A program made the position numbers and the translations under genes. A model generated the notes under the pieces. It had not been told where the DNA came from and made no database searches. It saw only the letters and a program-made list of their open reading frames with translations. Shown one piece after another: positions 1 to 8,945 of a stretch of DNA of 64,000 bases; the first letter of the stretch is position 1; each line of letters opens with the position of its first letter. This stretch comes from Streptomyces orinoci. GTDB lineage: Bacteria; Actinomycetota; Actinomycetes; Streptomycetales; Streptomycetaceae. The stretch covers positions 1-64,000 of the forward strand of contig NZ_PHNC01000011.1 in NCBI RefSeq assembly GCF_003121295.1, written 5' to 3'.

Positions 1-443
1 TAGGGGGCGCCGTGCCACAGGCTCAGTGCGGACTCCAGGGTGCGGCTGGCCGCCTTGTACTGGCCCTCCAGGAGCAGCCGGCGGCCGTCGCGCAGCAGGC
101 GCTCGAACCGGCAGGCATCGATGAGTTCGGGGTCGATGGCGAGGATGTATCCGGAGGATTCCCGGCGCAGCACCCGGTTGCGGCAGCGGGGCGGGCTATT
201 GGGTTCCAGGACGCGGCGGAGATTGGAGACATAACTGTGCAGGGTGGCCATGGCGGCGGCGGGTGGATTGCGCGGCCACACCGCCTCCAGCAGCCGCTCG
301 GGTGGCACTGATTCGCCGGGGGTGAGCAACAAGGCGGCCAGCACGGTCCGTTGCCGGGCCGGCCCCAGGTCCACCGGGCGCTGTTGCGCCCGGACCGTCA
401 ACGGCCCAAGAACACTCATATAAAGCCCGGCGGTTAAGGACAT
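1..443 (-). CDS. SARP/BTAD-family transcriptional regulator, N-terminal part (runs off window)
   Basis: About 147 residues are visible and the frame is open at base 1. The translation shows an OmpR-type winged-helix DNA-binding domain (LGPLTV near the start, then ERLLEAVWP and LHSYVSNLRRVLEP) followed by the start of a bacterial transcriptional activator domain (DACRFERLLRDG, LSLWHG). This is the usual order in SARP activators of secondary metabolism. I chose the ATG at 443 because GGAGG lies 8 nt upstream; an in-frame ATG at 419 is the alternative. With the 443 start, codon 3 (435-437) is TTA, the rare leucine codon that depends on the bldA tRNA in Streptomyces. The cluster it controls is outside the window. 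Confidence 0.85.
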   Translation of the reverse strand, partial: MSLTAGLYMSVLGPLTVRAQQRPVDLGPARQRTVLAALLLTPGESVPPERLLEAVWPRNPPAAAMATLHSYVSNLRRVLEPNSPPRCRNRVLRRESSGYILAIDPELIDACRFERLLRDGRRLLLEGQYKAASRTLESALSLWHGAP

Positions 444-1016
444 GACACTTTCCTCCGGTTACTTCGGTGACGGTTGCCGATGCGCGGCAGGAGGTATCAC
501 CCATTGTGGGGCGACCCGCCCGCTTCCGTACAGGACGATCAAAGCGCAGCTTCGTTGCATATCCAAGACCCCGTGCGCCCTTGACGGTGATCCCCGGCCA
601 ACTGCCGGTCACCTGGAACGGACCATTCGGGGGCGGGCGGTGAGGAGGAGACGCGGGCTGGTTACCCACTCACAGTTGCCGGTGGGCGGTCCGGGTTAAA
701 CGTGACCGGGGACACGTGTCCGTCCGGTCCCGGGGAGGGGTGGCAAGGCCACAACCGGGGAAACCCGGCCCGCCCTGCCCGGGCGCCCCAGGGGCCCCGG
801 GAGTCCAAGTGCGTTGACGGCCTTGCCGGTTCGTCACGGCGGCGCTGTCACCCAGGGGGACCGCGGGGTTACCCAGCGATCACCTTCCGGGGGTCGTCCG
901 GCCGGGCGGGCGGCCAGAAATCCTCAAGCGGTATCCAAGACGCCTTCAAGCCGGCGCCGCGGCCCCTGACATGAGGCCCCGACATGAGGCCCTGGCATGG
1001 GCCGCCGGACATACGG
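444..1016. other. Intergenic region, no supported gene
   Basis: This lies between the SARP gene start and the 3' end of the small secreted-protein gene. The open frames here have no recognisable product and look like GC-driven artefacts. It should hold the SARP promoter, but I could not assign -35/-10 boxes with confidence. Confidence 0.5.
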
Positions 1017-1049
1017 CGCCGGGCGGGCCGTGGTCCGGCCCGCCCGGCG
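1017..1049 (-). terminator. Hairpin downstream of secreted-protein gene
   Basis: A 13-bp perfect GC stem (arms 1017-1029 and 1037-1049) with a 7-nt loop sits 28 bases beyond the stop codon at 1077. There is no U-tract, which is common for Streptomyces terminators. Confidence 0.6.
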
Positions 1050-1076
1050 GAAAGCGGAAAAGATTGGGGCTGCTCC

Positions 1077-1502
1077 TCAGTTGACGCCCGGTACGCCCCT
1101 GACCGGCAGCTGCCCGCCCGTCGGCAGCCCCTTGACCGGCAGCCCGCCCACCGGCTGGTCCAGCGCGGCCGACCTGGCCGTCTCGCCCAGGATCTCCCGC
1201 GCCGAGCCCACCGTGTCACCGGCGGCCCGGCGCACCGCGCCACCGGTCTTGCGTACCGCCGTACCGCCGGTGCGCCCGGCGGTGGGGACTGCCCGCCGGA
1301 GTGCGTTGCCGCCCGTCTCCCCGACGACACTGGTGGACTTCTGGGCGACCCCGTCCACCGTCTCGCCCAGGTTGCCGGGATCGACCGCGGCCAGCGTTCC
1401 CAGTTCCGACAGCTTCGGCAGCACGGCCGCCTGGGCCGTGTTCGCCGACCCCAGGCCGACGGCGGCCGCGGCCAGGGTGACCGCGGTAAGGACTCGTCGC
1501 AT
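1077..1502 (-). CDS. Small secreted protein, function unknown
   Basis: The product is 141 aa. It starts with a classical Sec signal peptide (basic MRR, hydrophobic stretch rich in A, V and L, then AQA|A cleavage near residue 26). The mature part is low in complexity, rich in G, T, V and R, with no catalytic motif I recognise. ATG 1502 is preferred over TTG 1505 because GAGGAG lies 5 nt before it. Similar proteins in streptomycetes are usually annotated as secreted or hypothetical. It appears to be a single-gene unit with its own downstream hairpin. Confidence 0.7.
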   Translation of the reverse strand: MRRVLTAVTLAAAAVGLGSANTAQAAVLPKLSELGTLAAVDPGNLGETVDGVAQKSTSVVGETGGNALRRAVPTAGRTGGTAVRKTGGAVRRAAGDTVGSAREILGETARSAALDQPVGGLPVKGLPTGGQLPVRGVPGVN

Positions 1503-1743
1503 CAAGGCTCCTCAACCAGTCGCAGAGATGGCTCTCCCGGGAGAAGAACGACCGGCGCGGGGAGCGGACACGTAACGTATGCACGTTTCGCGACCGGTGC
1601 GTCACGCTGCGTACCGTTGATCACCCTTGCCGGGGGCCGCACTTGGGGGTTCCAGGCCGCGCACATGTAGTTTTGCAGCTGGTCACCACCCGACGCGCGC
1701 AGCCGTTACGGCGCCGCCAAGCCGATACGAAGGACCCCCGCCC

Positions 1744-2520
1744 ATGCCCTATGTGCGCCACTGGTTGCGCAACTCCGTTCTGCTGTTCGCGGTAGCGCTG
1801 GTGCTCGGGTTGATCGCCGCGCACACTCATGCGATCCAGCCGCACGATCTGAGCCTGGACCGTACGATCCAGACCAATCTGCGCACGGGCTGGCTGAACG
1901 ACGTCATGAAGGGCGTCAGTTATCTGGCCTCCCCGACGGCCGGTGTGATCGTCCTGGTGGTGTGGACCGGCTGGCTGCTGTTCATCCGCCGCCGCCCGGC
2001 CAAGGCGGTGGCCACCTTCCTGGTGGTGGCCATCGGCTGGAACAGCACCCAGATCGCCAAGGCCATCGTCGCCCGGCACCGGCCGCCCACCCAGTTCTCG
2101 CTGGACCCGGAGATCGGCTCCAACAGCTTCCCCAGCGGCCACACCGCCTTCACGGTGGCGGCGGCGGTCGCCGCGTACTTCCTGTTCCGTGAGTCGCGTC
2201 ACCGCCGCACCGTCGCCGTCTGCGGGGTGCTGGCCGTGCTGCTGGTGGCCTTCTCCCGGCTCTACATCGGCGCCCACTACCCCACCGACACCCTGGGCGC
2301 GGTGCTGGTGGCCGGGTCGGCCATCATCTTCGTCACCGGTGTCTGGCACGCCTGGGTGCTGCCCAACCTGGACCGGCTGCCGCTGCTGGACCGCTTCGGC
2401 CTGGCCGAGGAGCGGGCCGGGGCGCAGGCCGCCCAGGGCGGCGGCTACCCGGGCGGCTACCAGGGCGCCGTGCCGGCGCCGGGGCGCGGTGGACGGCACC
2501 GCAGGCGGGCCGGCCGCTGA
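1744..2520 (+). CDS. PAP2-family membrane phosphatase (phosphatidic acid phosphatase type 2)
   Basis: 258 aa with several hydrophobic segments. All three parts of the PAP2/acid-phosphatase signature are present: K106-x6-RP (KAIVARHRPP), PSGH at 130-133 and SR-x5-H-x3-D at 171-182 (SRLYIGAHYPTD). Members remove phosphate from lipid phosphates or undecaprenyl pyrophosphate at the membrane through a phospho-histidine intermediate. The C-terminal tail is rich in Gly, Arg and Pro and probably disordered. ATG 1744 has GAAGGA about 9 nt upstream. Substrate unknown. Followed by a strong terminator, so probably monocistronic. Confidence 0.9.
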   Translation: MPYVRHWLRNSVLLFAVALVLGLIAAHTHAIQPHDLSLDRTIQTNLRTGWLNDVMKGVSYLASPTAGVIVLVVWTGWLLFIRRRPAKAVATFLVVAIGWNSTQIAKAIVARHRPPTQFSLDPEIGSNSFPSGHTAFTVAAAVAAYFLFRESRHRRTVAVCGVLAVLLVAFSRLYIGAHYPTDTLGAVLVAGSAIIFVTGVWHAWVLPNLDRLPLLDRFGLAEERAGAQAAQGGGYPGGYQGAVPAPGRGGRHRRRAGR

Positions 2521-2535
2521 GCGGTGGGCTTTCGG

Positions 2536-2569
2536 CGGAAGGGCCGGGCGGATACGCCCGGCCCTTCCG
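2536..2569 (+). terminator. Rho-independent-like terminator after PAP2 gene
   Basis: A 15-bp perfect stem with a GATA loop (2551-2554), followed by TATTTCTGT. It lies 15 bases past the PAP2 stop. Confidence 0.85.
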
Positions 2570-2631
2570 TATTTCTGTAACGCGTTCTACCGTGTGCGCC
2601 GTTGTCTGCCGGGACGAACCCTGGAGGGCCC

Positions 2632-3810
2632 GTGCACCTGGACTACACCCCCGAGCAACAGCGGCTGCGCGCCGAGCTGCGGAGCTATTTCGCCGGTCTG
2701 GTGCCCGAGGGGGCCTTGGCCCGGCACACCGACCCGGCCGAGCAGAAGCGCTTCTACCGGCGGACCATCCGCCGGCTGGGGGCGGACGGGCGGCTGGGGA
2801 TGGGCTGGCCCAGGGAGTACGGGGGCGGCGGGCTCGGCCCGATGGAACAGTTCATCTTCTTCGACGAGGCCGCCCAGGCCGGGGTGCCGCTGCCGCTGAT
2901 GGCGCTGAACACCGTGGGCCCCACCCTGATGCGCTTCGGCACCGAGGAGCAGAAGGCCTACTTCCTGCCCCGGATCCTGGCCGGGGAGATCGATGTCGCC
3001 ATCGGCTACAGCGAGCCCGGCGCGGGCACCGACCTGGCCTCGCTGACCACCCGCGCCGAGCGGCGGGGCGACCACTATGTGGTCAACGGGCAGAAGATCT
3101 GGACCACCAACGGCGACACCGCCGACTGGATCTGGCTGGCCGTGCGCACCGCCCCCCAGGCGCCCCCGCACAAGGGCATCAGCATCCTGCTGGTGCCCAG
3201 CACCGCCCCCGGCTACTCCAGCACCCTGATCCACACCCTGGCCTCGCATGACACCACCGCCGGCTACTACCAGGACGTCCGGGTCCCGGTGGGCAACCTG
3301 GTGGGCGCCGAGAACGGGGGCTGGCGGCTGATCACCACCCAGCTCAACCATGAGCGGGTCACCCTGGCCGCGCACGGGGCCGGTGCCATCAGGGCGCTGC
3401 GGGAGGTGCGCGACTGGGCGGCCGCCACCAAGACCGCCGACGGCCGGAGGGTGATCGACCTCGGCTGGGTACGCGGCCTGCTGGCCCGTACCCATCTGCG
3501 GCTGGACGCCATGAAACTGCTCAACTGGCGCATGGTGGACGCCATGCGGCGCGGGGCGCTCACCCCGCAGGACGCCTCGGCCGTCAAGGTCTACGGCTCC
3601 GAGGCCCGGCGCGACGCCTATGCCTGGCTGCTGGAGGTGCTGGCCGCGGCCGGCCCCCTGAAGGAGGGCTCGGCCGGGGCGGTGCTGCACGGAGAGCTGG
3701 AACGCGGCTACCGCAGTGCGGTGGTCTTCACCTTCGGGGGCGGCAACAACGAGATCCAGCGCGAGATCGTTTCCTGGCTCGGGCTGGGGATGCCGCGGGT
3801 GCGCCGCTGA
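2632..3810 (+). CDS. Acyl-CoA dehydrogenase family protein
   Basis: 392 aa, the usual length for one ACAD subunit. Recognisable features are the N-terminal helical domain (LDYTPEQQRLRAELRSYF), the middle-domain substrate/FAD motif (GYSEPGAGTDLASL, then GQKIWTTNGD) and the C-terminal FAD-contact motif FTFGGGNNEIQREI. It would oxidise an acyl-CoA to the enoyl-CoA and pass electrons to ETF. The GGNNEIQ tail resembles actinobacterial FadE proteins of sterol or branched-acyl breakdown, but substrate cannot be read from the sequence. GTG 2632 is chosen because GGAGG lies 4-5 nt upstream. Convergent with the broken OYE gene, only 2 nt away. Confidence 0.9.
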   Translation: MHLDYTPEQQRLRAELRSYFAGLVPEGALARHTDPAEQKRFYRRTIRRLGADGRLGMGWPREYGGGGLGPMEQFIFFDEAAQAGVPLPLMALNTVGPTLMRFGTEEQKAYFLPRILAGEIDVAIGYSEPGAGTDLASLTTRAERRGDHYVVNGQKIWTTNGDTADWIWLAVRTAPQAPPHKGISILLVPSTAPGYSSTLIHTLASHDTTAGYYQDVRVPVGNLVGAENGGWRLITTQLNHERVTLAAHGAGAIRALREVRDWAAATKTADGRRVIDLGWVRGLLARTHLRLDAMKLLNWRMVDAMRRGALTPQDASAVKVYGSEARRDAYAWLLEVLAAAGPLKEGSAGAVLHGELERGYRSAVVFTFGGGNNEIQREIVSWLGLGMPRVRR

Positions 3811-3812
3811 TC

Positions 3813-4835
3813 TCAGGAGGCCCAGGCGTACTGCGGCGCCAGAGTCGTGCGCACCCCCAGCTCGGCGGCCGCGCGCCGCGCCCAGAAGGGGTCGCGCAGC
3901 AGCTCACGGCCCAGCAGCACGGCGTCCGCCTGGCCGTCGGCAAGGATCTTCTCGGCCTGGCGGGGCTCGGTGATCAGACCCACCGCGCCGGTCGGCAGCC
4001 CCGCCTCCTGACGGATCCGCTGGGCGAAGGGCACCTGGTAGCCGGGGCCGACCGGGATGGCCGCCTTGGGGGCGATGCCACCGGTGGAGACGTCCAGCAG
4101 GTCCACCCCATGGGCGCGCAACTCGCCGGCCAGGCGCACGGTGTCGTCGGCGGTCCAGCCCTGGCGCGGGTCCTCCGGGTTCTCGGTCAGCCAGTCGGTG
4201 GCCGAGGTGCGGAAGAACACCGGAAGTTCGTCCGGCCACTCGGCGCGCACCGCGTCCACCACCTCGAGCGCGAAGCGGATACGGCCTTCGAAGGAGCCGC
4301 CGTACTCATCGGTGCGGTGGTTGGAGTGCGGGGAGAGGAACTCATTGATCAGGTAGCCATGGGCGCCGTGCACCTCCACCACCTCGAAGCCCGCCGCCCG
4401 GGCCCGGCGGGCCGCCGCGGCGAACTGCCCGACGATGTCCTGGATTTCCTGCTTGGTCAGTTCCTGGGGGAGCGGGTGGCCCTCGTCGAACGGCAGCGGG
4501 CTCGGCCCCAGGGTCTGCCAGCCCTCCGCGGAGTCCAGGGGCCGCCCGCCCAGCCACGGCCGCTCGGTGGAGGCCTTGCGCCCGGCGTGCGCTATCTGGA
4601 TGCCGGGGACGGTGCCCTGCTGCTTGAGGAAGGCGGTGAGGCGGCCCAGGGCCGCGGCCTGGTCGTCGTTCCACAGGCCCAGGTCTCCGGGACTGATCCG
4701 GCCCTCGGGGCTGACCGCGGTGGCCTCCACCAGGATCAGGCCGGTGCCACCGGTGGCGCGGGCGGCGTAGTGCGCAAAGTGCCAGTCGGTGATGGCGCCC
4801 GTGGCCGGGCCGGCGGGCTCGGCCGAGTACTGGCA
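3813..4835 (-). pseudogene. Old Yellow Enzyme (YqjM-like NADH:flavin oxidoreductase), 5'-truncated
   Basis: From the CQYSAE motif to the C-terminus this is a normal YqjM-like OYE: DWHFAHYAARA, the active-site region HAGRKAS, EVHGAHGYLI, SPHSNHRTDEYGGS, and the FMN phosphate site ending LLGRELLRDP. Homology stops at the Cys codon (4833-4835). The expected first ~27 residues, including the LTIPNRV-x-x-PM strand that starts the FMN barrel, are missing; the frame continues upstream into unrelated sequence antisense to the next gene. It has no credible start or ribosome site and is probably dead. A diverged, complete paralogue lies immediately beyond, divergently transcribed. Confidence 0.85.
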
Positions 4836-5158
4836 CAACTCCACCGGGGGTGGCTCCACTTTATAGCCCAAGGGTGTCTCACCTGCATCGCCGCAGCTCA
4901 GGCAGGCTTTCCTGGGGCCAGATCGATGTGCCGGTGTGGTCAGCTTCGACCAGGTCCACTCGGATGCATGCTGACCCTTTGCTGACTTATCTGATGCCTC
5001 GTCAGGTTGTAGGGATGAGTGTGGAGGCGATCCGTCCGCCCGCCGCCCCCTCTGGCAATGAGCTAGTACGAAGGGTGTCGTATTTCGAAGATCTCCGTAG
5101 TACGGTGGGTCCCGTACAAAGCGCGGCCGAGTTGGCTGCCAGATGAATGGAGTCCTTT
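4836..5158. promoter_or_regulatory. Junction/intergenic region with promoter of second OYE gene
   Basis: About 320 bases of lower-GC sequence between the truncated OYE and the intact one. It starts exactly where OYE homology is lost on the minus strand, so it marks the junction between conserved chromosome and accessory DNA. It contains an inverted repeat GTACGG-N6-CCGTAC at 5100-5117, 41 bases before the OYE start, a candidate operator. No gene is visible. Confidence 0.5.
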
Positions 5159-6256
5159 GTGAGCGCCCTCTACGAGCCGTTTCGGCTTCGGTCGTTGACC
5201 ATCCCCAACCGGGTTTGGATGTCCCCCATGTGTCAATACAGCGCAGAGGCGTCCGGAGCGGATGTCGGCGTCCCAGGGGATTGGCACTTCTCCCACTACG
5301 GTGCACGGGCTGCTGGTGGTACTGGTCTGATCCTGGTGGAGGCCACTGCTGTCTCCCCGGAAGGCCGGATCAGTCCCTGGGACTTGGGAATCTGGAACGA
5401 CAGGCAGTCAGCAGCGTTCCGGCGGATCACCTCCTTCCTCAAAGAGCAGGGCACGGTGCCTGGTGTGCAGCTTGCTCACGCCGGCCGCAAGGCATCGACG
5501 GCTGCGCCGTGGAATGGCGGCGCCCCCCTCGGTCCGGAAGCGCATGGCTGGCAGCCGATCGCGCCGAGCCCGCTGCCTTTCGCTGACGGGCACCCGATTC
5601 CGGACGAACTGACGGTGGAGGGAATCCAGCGGGTGATTCAGGACTTCGCTGCCGCGGCCCGGCGGGCGCGGGATGCGGGATTCGAGGTGGTCGAGCTGCA
5701 TGGCGCCCACGGCTACCTGATCGGCGAGTTTCTTTCTCCTCACTCCAATCACCGCACCGATGCCTACGGAGGCTCCTACGAGAACCGGACGCGTTTCGCG
5801 CTGGAGGTCGTGGACGCGGTGCGAGCTGTTTGGCCCGAGGAACTTCCGGTCTTCTTCCGCATTTCCGCGACCGACTGGCTTACGGAAAACCCTGATGACG
5901 AGCGCGAGGGCTGGACGGTCGAGGACACCGTGCGGTTCGCCGCTGACTTGAAGGCACATGGGGTTGACCTGCTGGACGTGTCCACAGGCGGCAACGCACC
6001 GAAGGCCCGTATCCCCACTGGACCTGGTTATCAGGTGCCGTTCGCGGAGCGGGTCAGGGCCGAGACCGGACTTCCCGTGGGTGCCGTCGGAGAGATCACC
6101 GAAGCGCGACAGGCTGAGAAAATCATCGAGAACCGCCAGGCGGACGCCGTACTGATCGGTCGCGAGCTGCTTCGCAACCCCTACTTCGCACGGCATGCCG
6201 CGCGTGAACTCGGCGGCGAAATAGCCGATCCGGTCCAGTACCACTGGGCCACCTGA
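5159..6256 (+). CDS. Old Yellow Enzyme, YqjM-like NADPH:flavin ene-reductase (complete)
   Basis: 365 aa, full length. The N-terminus ALYEPFRLRSLTIPNRVWMS is followed by PMCQYSAE (Cys modulating the FMN in YqjM-type enzymes), then HAGRKAS, ELHGAHGYLI, SPHSNHRTDAYGGS and the phosphate-binding end LIGRELLRNP. It reduces activated C=C bonds using FMN and NAD(P)H. GTG 5159 is preferred over ATG 5147 because GGAG lies 6 nt before it and the protein then begins like its homologues. Codon use is less GC-biased than its neighbours, suggesting transfer. It is close to, but clearly diverged from, the truncated copy beside it. Confidence 0.9.
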   Translation: MSALYEPFRLRSLTIPNRVWMSPMCQYSAEASGADVGVPGDWHFSHYGARAAGGTGLILVEATAVSPEGRISPWDLGIWNDRQSAAFRRITSFLKEQGTVPGVQLAHAGRKASTAAPWNGGAPLGPEAHGWQPIAPSPLPFADGHPIPDELTVEGIQRVIQDFAAAARRARDAGFEVVELHGAHGYLIGEFLSPHSNHRTDAYGGSYENRTRFALEVVDAVRAVWPEELPVFFRISATDWLTENPDDEREGWTVEDTVRFAADLKAHGVDLLDVSTGGNAPKARIPTGPGYQVPFAERVRAETGLPVGAVGEITEARQAEKIIENRQADAVLIGRELLRNPYFARHAARELGGEIADPVQYHWAT

Positions 6257-6610
6257 ACGGGGATGCCTCCACGCGGGCCCGGAAGTCCTGCAGCACAGCC
6301 ACCCGCGCCGAGCGGACCGCCGATGGGGAGCAGCGTCGGACGCGGGCCTTCGGCCTGTTCCCGGTTGCGCATCAAGTGGAGTGCGGGGCGGCGCTCAAGA
6401 GGGTGGCACAGGGCTTCTGGCCTGCGGTCTTGCGCGTGCGCATTAGTGCATTGTGGGCGTTGCAGGCGATCTCCTGACGCTGAAATGACGCCTGTTTGCG
6501 CTCACTTGATGACTCGTGCTGATGGGCTGTCAGGCCCTTTTTGACGCTGGTCAGGCACCTGACGGCCGAGGGAATTACCCCCACGGGTGCGGGGACGACC
6601 GCTCCGCAGG
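6257..6610. other. Region without intact gene
   Basis: Between the OYE stop and the first recognisable transposase codons. I see no coding frame I can support. The AT-richer stretch around 6460-6520 probably belongs to the damaged 5' part of the IS5-type element. Confidence 0.4.
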
Positions 6611-6945
6611 CAAGTTCCCCAGGCTCCGGCACCTGTGGGCCGACCAGGGCTACCGCGGCCGCGACTTCCTGGCGGGCATCCGCGAAACCCACGGGATCAC
6701 CATCCAGGTCGTACAACGCCGGGACGCCGGCTTCCGGCACACCTGGGCCCCAGCCGGTGCCCCGCCGCGGGAGGTGCCACTGTTCGCCGTGGTTCCGCGC
6801 AGGTGGGTGATCGAGCGCAGTTTTGCCTGGCTGGGACGCTACCGGCGACTCGCCAAGGATTACGAGTACCGCCTCGGTATCTCCGAAAACGCCGTTTACC
6901 TGGCCACCATCATGCTCTTGCTCCACCGGACAGCAGCAAGAACCG
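6611..6945 (+). pseudogene. IS5-family transposase, C-terminal fragment
   Basis: About 110 residues of a DDE transposase C-terminus: LRHLWADQGYRGRDFL (second catalytic Asp), then VVPRRWVIERSFAWLGRYRRL (catalytic Glu in the IS5-type WVIERSF motif) and DYEYRLGISENAVYLA. The N-terminal half is missing. The frame runs directly into the following IS4-type transposase, so the IS4 element probably inserted into or replaced the 3' end of this one. Confidence 0.8.
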
Positions 6946-6949
6946 TGCC

Positions 6950-8298
6950 AAGGCCCGGACAGGTGAAGTCGCCGGCAGGCGAGCGGTTGTCGGATCGGAT
7001 TGCGCTCGGGGTGCTGACCCAGGCGTTCCCGCCAGAGTTGGTGGACGAGGTGATCGCGGAGTGCGGCCGGGCCGAGCAGTGTCACCGACTGCTGCCGGCC
7101 CGGATGGTGGTCTATTTCGTGCTGGCGATGTGCCTGTTCTCCGGGCAGGGATATGAGGAGGTCGCACGGCTTCTCACTCGCGGGCTGGAGCGCATGGGCC
7201 GGTGGACGGGGACGTGGCGAGTGCCGACCACCGCGGCGATCGGCCGGGCTCGGAGCCGCTCAAGGCCCTGTTCACCAGGGTGTGCCGGCCGGTGGCGACC
7301 GAGGACACGAGCGGATCGTGGTCCCGGGGCTGGCGGCTGGTCGCCGTGGACGGCACCACCTTCGACGTGCCCGACACCGAGGCCAACGCCGCCTTCTTCG
7401 GACGTCCCGACGTCAGCCGCGGGCAGGAGAAGAGCGCCTACCCGCAGGTGAGGGTGGCCGCGCTGGTCGAGCGCGGCGCGCACGCGGTCTTCGCGGCCGA
7501 GGCGGGACCGCTGGCCGTCCATGAAACCGAGCTGGCCCAGCGCCTGTTGAGCATCGTTGATGCCGGGGATGCTGCTGTTGGCCGACCTGGGCTTTCGCGG
7601 CTTCGACCTGTGGCGGGCCGCCGCCGCGACCGGCGCCGACCTGCTGTGGCGGGTCAAGAACGACGCCGTTCTGCCGGTGCGGACCCTACTGGAGGACGGC
7701 TCCTACCTCTCGGAGATCGTCGCCGCGAGGGACAAGAACCGCCGCGCGGACCCGACCTGAGTCCGCGTCATCGAGTACACCCTCGGTCGCGACGGCAGCG
7801 GCACGGTATACCGGCTGATCACCACCGTCCTCGCCCCGAAGGCCGCGTCGACCACATCGCTGGCCGCGCTGTATGCCCAGCGGTGGGAGATTGAGAGCAC
7901 ACTGGACGAGATCAAGACCCACCAGGGCGGGCCCCGCCTCGTCGTGCGCTCCCAGCACCCCGGCGGGGTGGAGCAGGAGATCTTCGCCTTCCTGCTGGTG
8001 CATCACGCTCTGCGGGACCTGATGCACCAGGCCGCCCGGCAGTCGGACCAGGACCCCGACTGGATCTCCTTCACCCGCACCCTGCGCATCATCCGCCGCC
8101 ATGTCACCGACCAGGCGGCGTTTTCCCCCCTCCCGAATGGCCCGGGCCCTAGCCACGGCCCTGTGTGAGATCCGCGAACGTCCCCTGCCCCCGCGCCGGT
8201 TGCGCTCCAGTCCCCGCGTCATCAAACGCAAGATGTCCAACTGGAAACTCAAACGCAGCGAGCAGCGCGATCCCCCCAGCCGGACGCTCCCCGCGTGA
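6950..8298 (+). pseudogene. IS4-family transposase, multiply frameshifted
   Basis: A nearly full-length IS4-type transposase broken across frames. The N-terminal domain reads GERLSDRIALGVLTQAFP and YFVLAMCLFSGQGYEEV. The frame shifts near 7250 into PLKALFTRVCRPVATE and WRLVAVDGTTFDVPDTEANA (first catalytic Asp). It shifts again near 7560 into GMLLLADLGFRGFDLW, meets an in-frame TGA at 7758-7760, continues with VIEYTL and RWEIESTLDEIKTHQ (catalytic Glu), and shifts near 8130 into the C-terminal tail ending near 8298. At least three frameshifts and one nonsense codon make it inactive. Confidence 0.85.
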
Positions 8299-8365
8299 AC
8301 CTGGTCGGGCCGACCAAGACCAGACCGGCCCGCCGGAACACCCACAGACCAGCGAGAGAACCGTG

Positions 8366-8437
8366 GGAGTTGATGTGGGCGAACATCAGGGGCGAGAGGC
8401 GGGCGACGTCTTCGGCGCGCACGTGGTGCGGCCTGTT
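8366..8437 (-). pseudogene. Tn3-family transposase, C-terminal scrap
   Basis: A short minus-strand translation, HHVRAEDVARLSPLMFAHIN, matches the characteristic end of Tn3 transposases (EDVARLSPL...HIN..G). Nothing else of the element is recognisable. Recognition rests on about 24 residues. Confidence 0.5.
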
Positions 8438-8449
8438 TGTCGTCGGCCG

Positions 8450-8543
8450 GGGGCTCGAAGCGCGTGACGTGGCCGCAGTCGACGAGGGCTTGGGCAAGGG
8501 TGGTCTTGCCGGAGCCGGTGATGCCCACCAGCAGCACCGCCAC
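8450..8543 (-). pseudogene. P-loop ATP-binding kinase-like fragment
   Basis: From GTG 8543 the minus strand reads VAVLLVGITGSGKTTLAQAL, a clear Walker A P-loop at the start of a small ATP-binding kinase-like protein. The homologous part ends after about 30 residues and the frame then joins the Tn3 scrap. Function of the parent gene unknown. Confidence 0.5.
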
Positions 8544-8591
8544 CGATAGACGCGCTCCGTCACGTCGGTCTCTTGCCTCTCGCCGGGCCCG

Positions 8592-8945
8592 TTGGATTGC
8601 CCGCTTGTCGTGGTCCTGGGCCACGACTCGTGCGGGGCCGTTGCCGCTGCCCGCGCCGCCGTCGATGGGGGCGACGTGCCGGGTGGCTTCGTCCGGGACG
8701 TTGTCGAGCGGGTGACGCCGAGCGTGCTGGCAGCCCGGGCCGCCGGACGCGAGAGTGCCGATGAGATCCTTGCCGGGCATGTCGAGCACACCGTTGACCT
8801 GCTGCTGGGCCTCTCACGAGTCCTGGCGGAGAGGGTGGCAGCCAGCCGCCTGGCTGTCGTGGGTATGTCGTACCTGCTGGCCGATGGCACCGCACGACTG
8901 GTCGCATCCCGTGGTCTGAGCGGGGCTGCTGCCGCGGCACAGTAG
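8592..8945 (+). pseudogene. Beta-class carbonic anhydrase, C-terminal fragment
   Basis: 117 residues matching the second half of a beta-carbonic anhydrase: LVVVLGHDSCGAVAAA contains the His and Cys zinc ligands of the HxxC motif, followed by the helix and the final strand LAVVGMSYLLADGTARLV. The N-terminal half with the first Cys ligand and the catalytic Asp-Arg pair is missing, so the product could not bind zinc normally. Confidence 0.75.

Noticed and set aside
702..974. Small plus-strand frame between SARP gene and secreted protein
   Set aside because: No ribosome site and no protein-like pattern; composition is that of chance GC-rich sequence.
3813..5306. Long minus-strand frame reading as a 497-aa OYE
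   Set aside because: Only the part below 4835 is OYE. The first ~155 residues are antisense to the neighbouring OYE gene and its leader and do not resemble protein.
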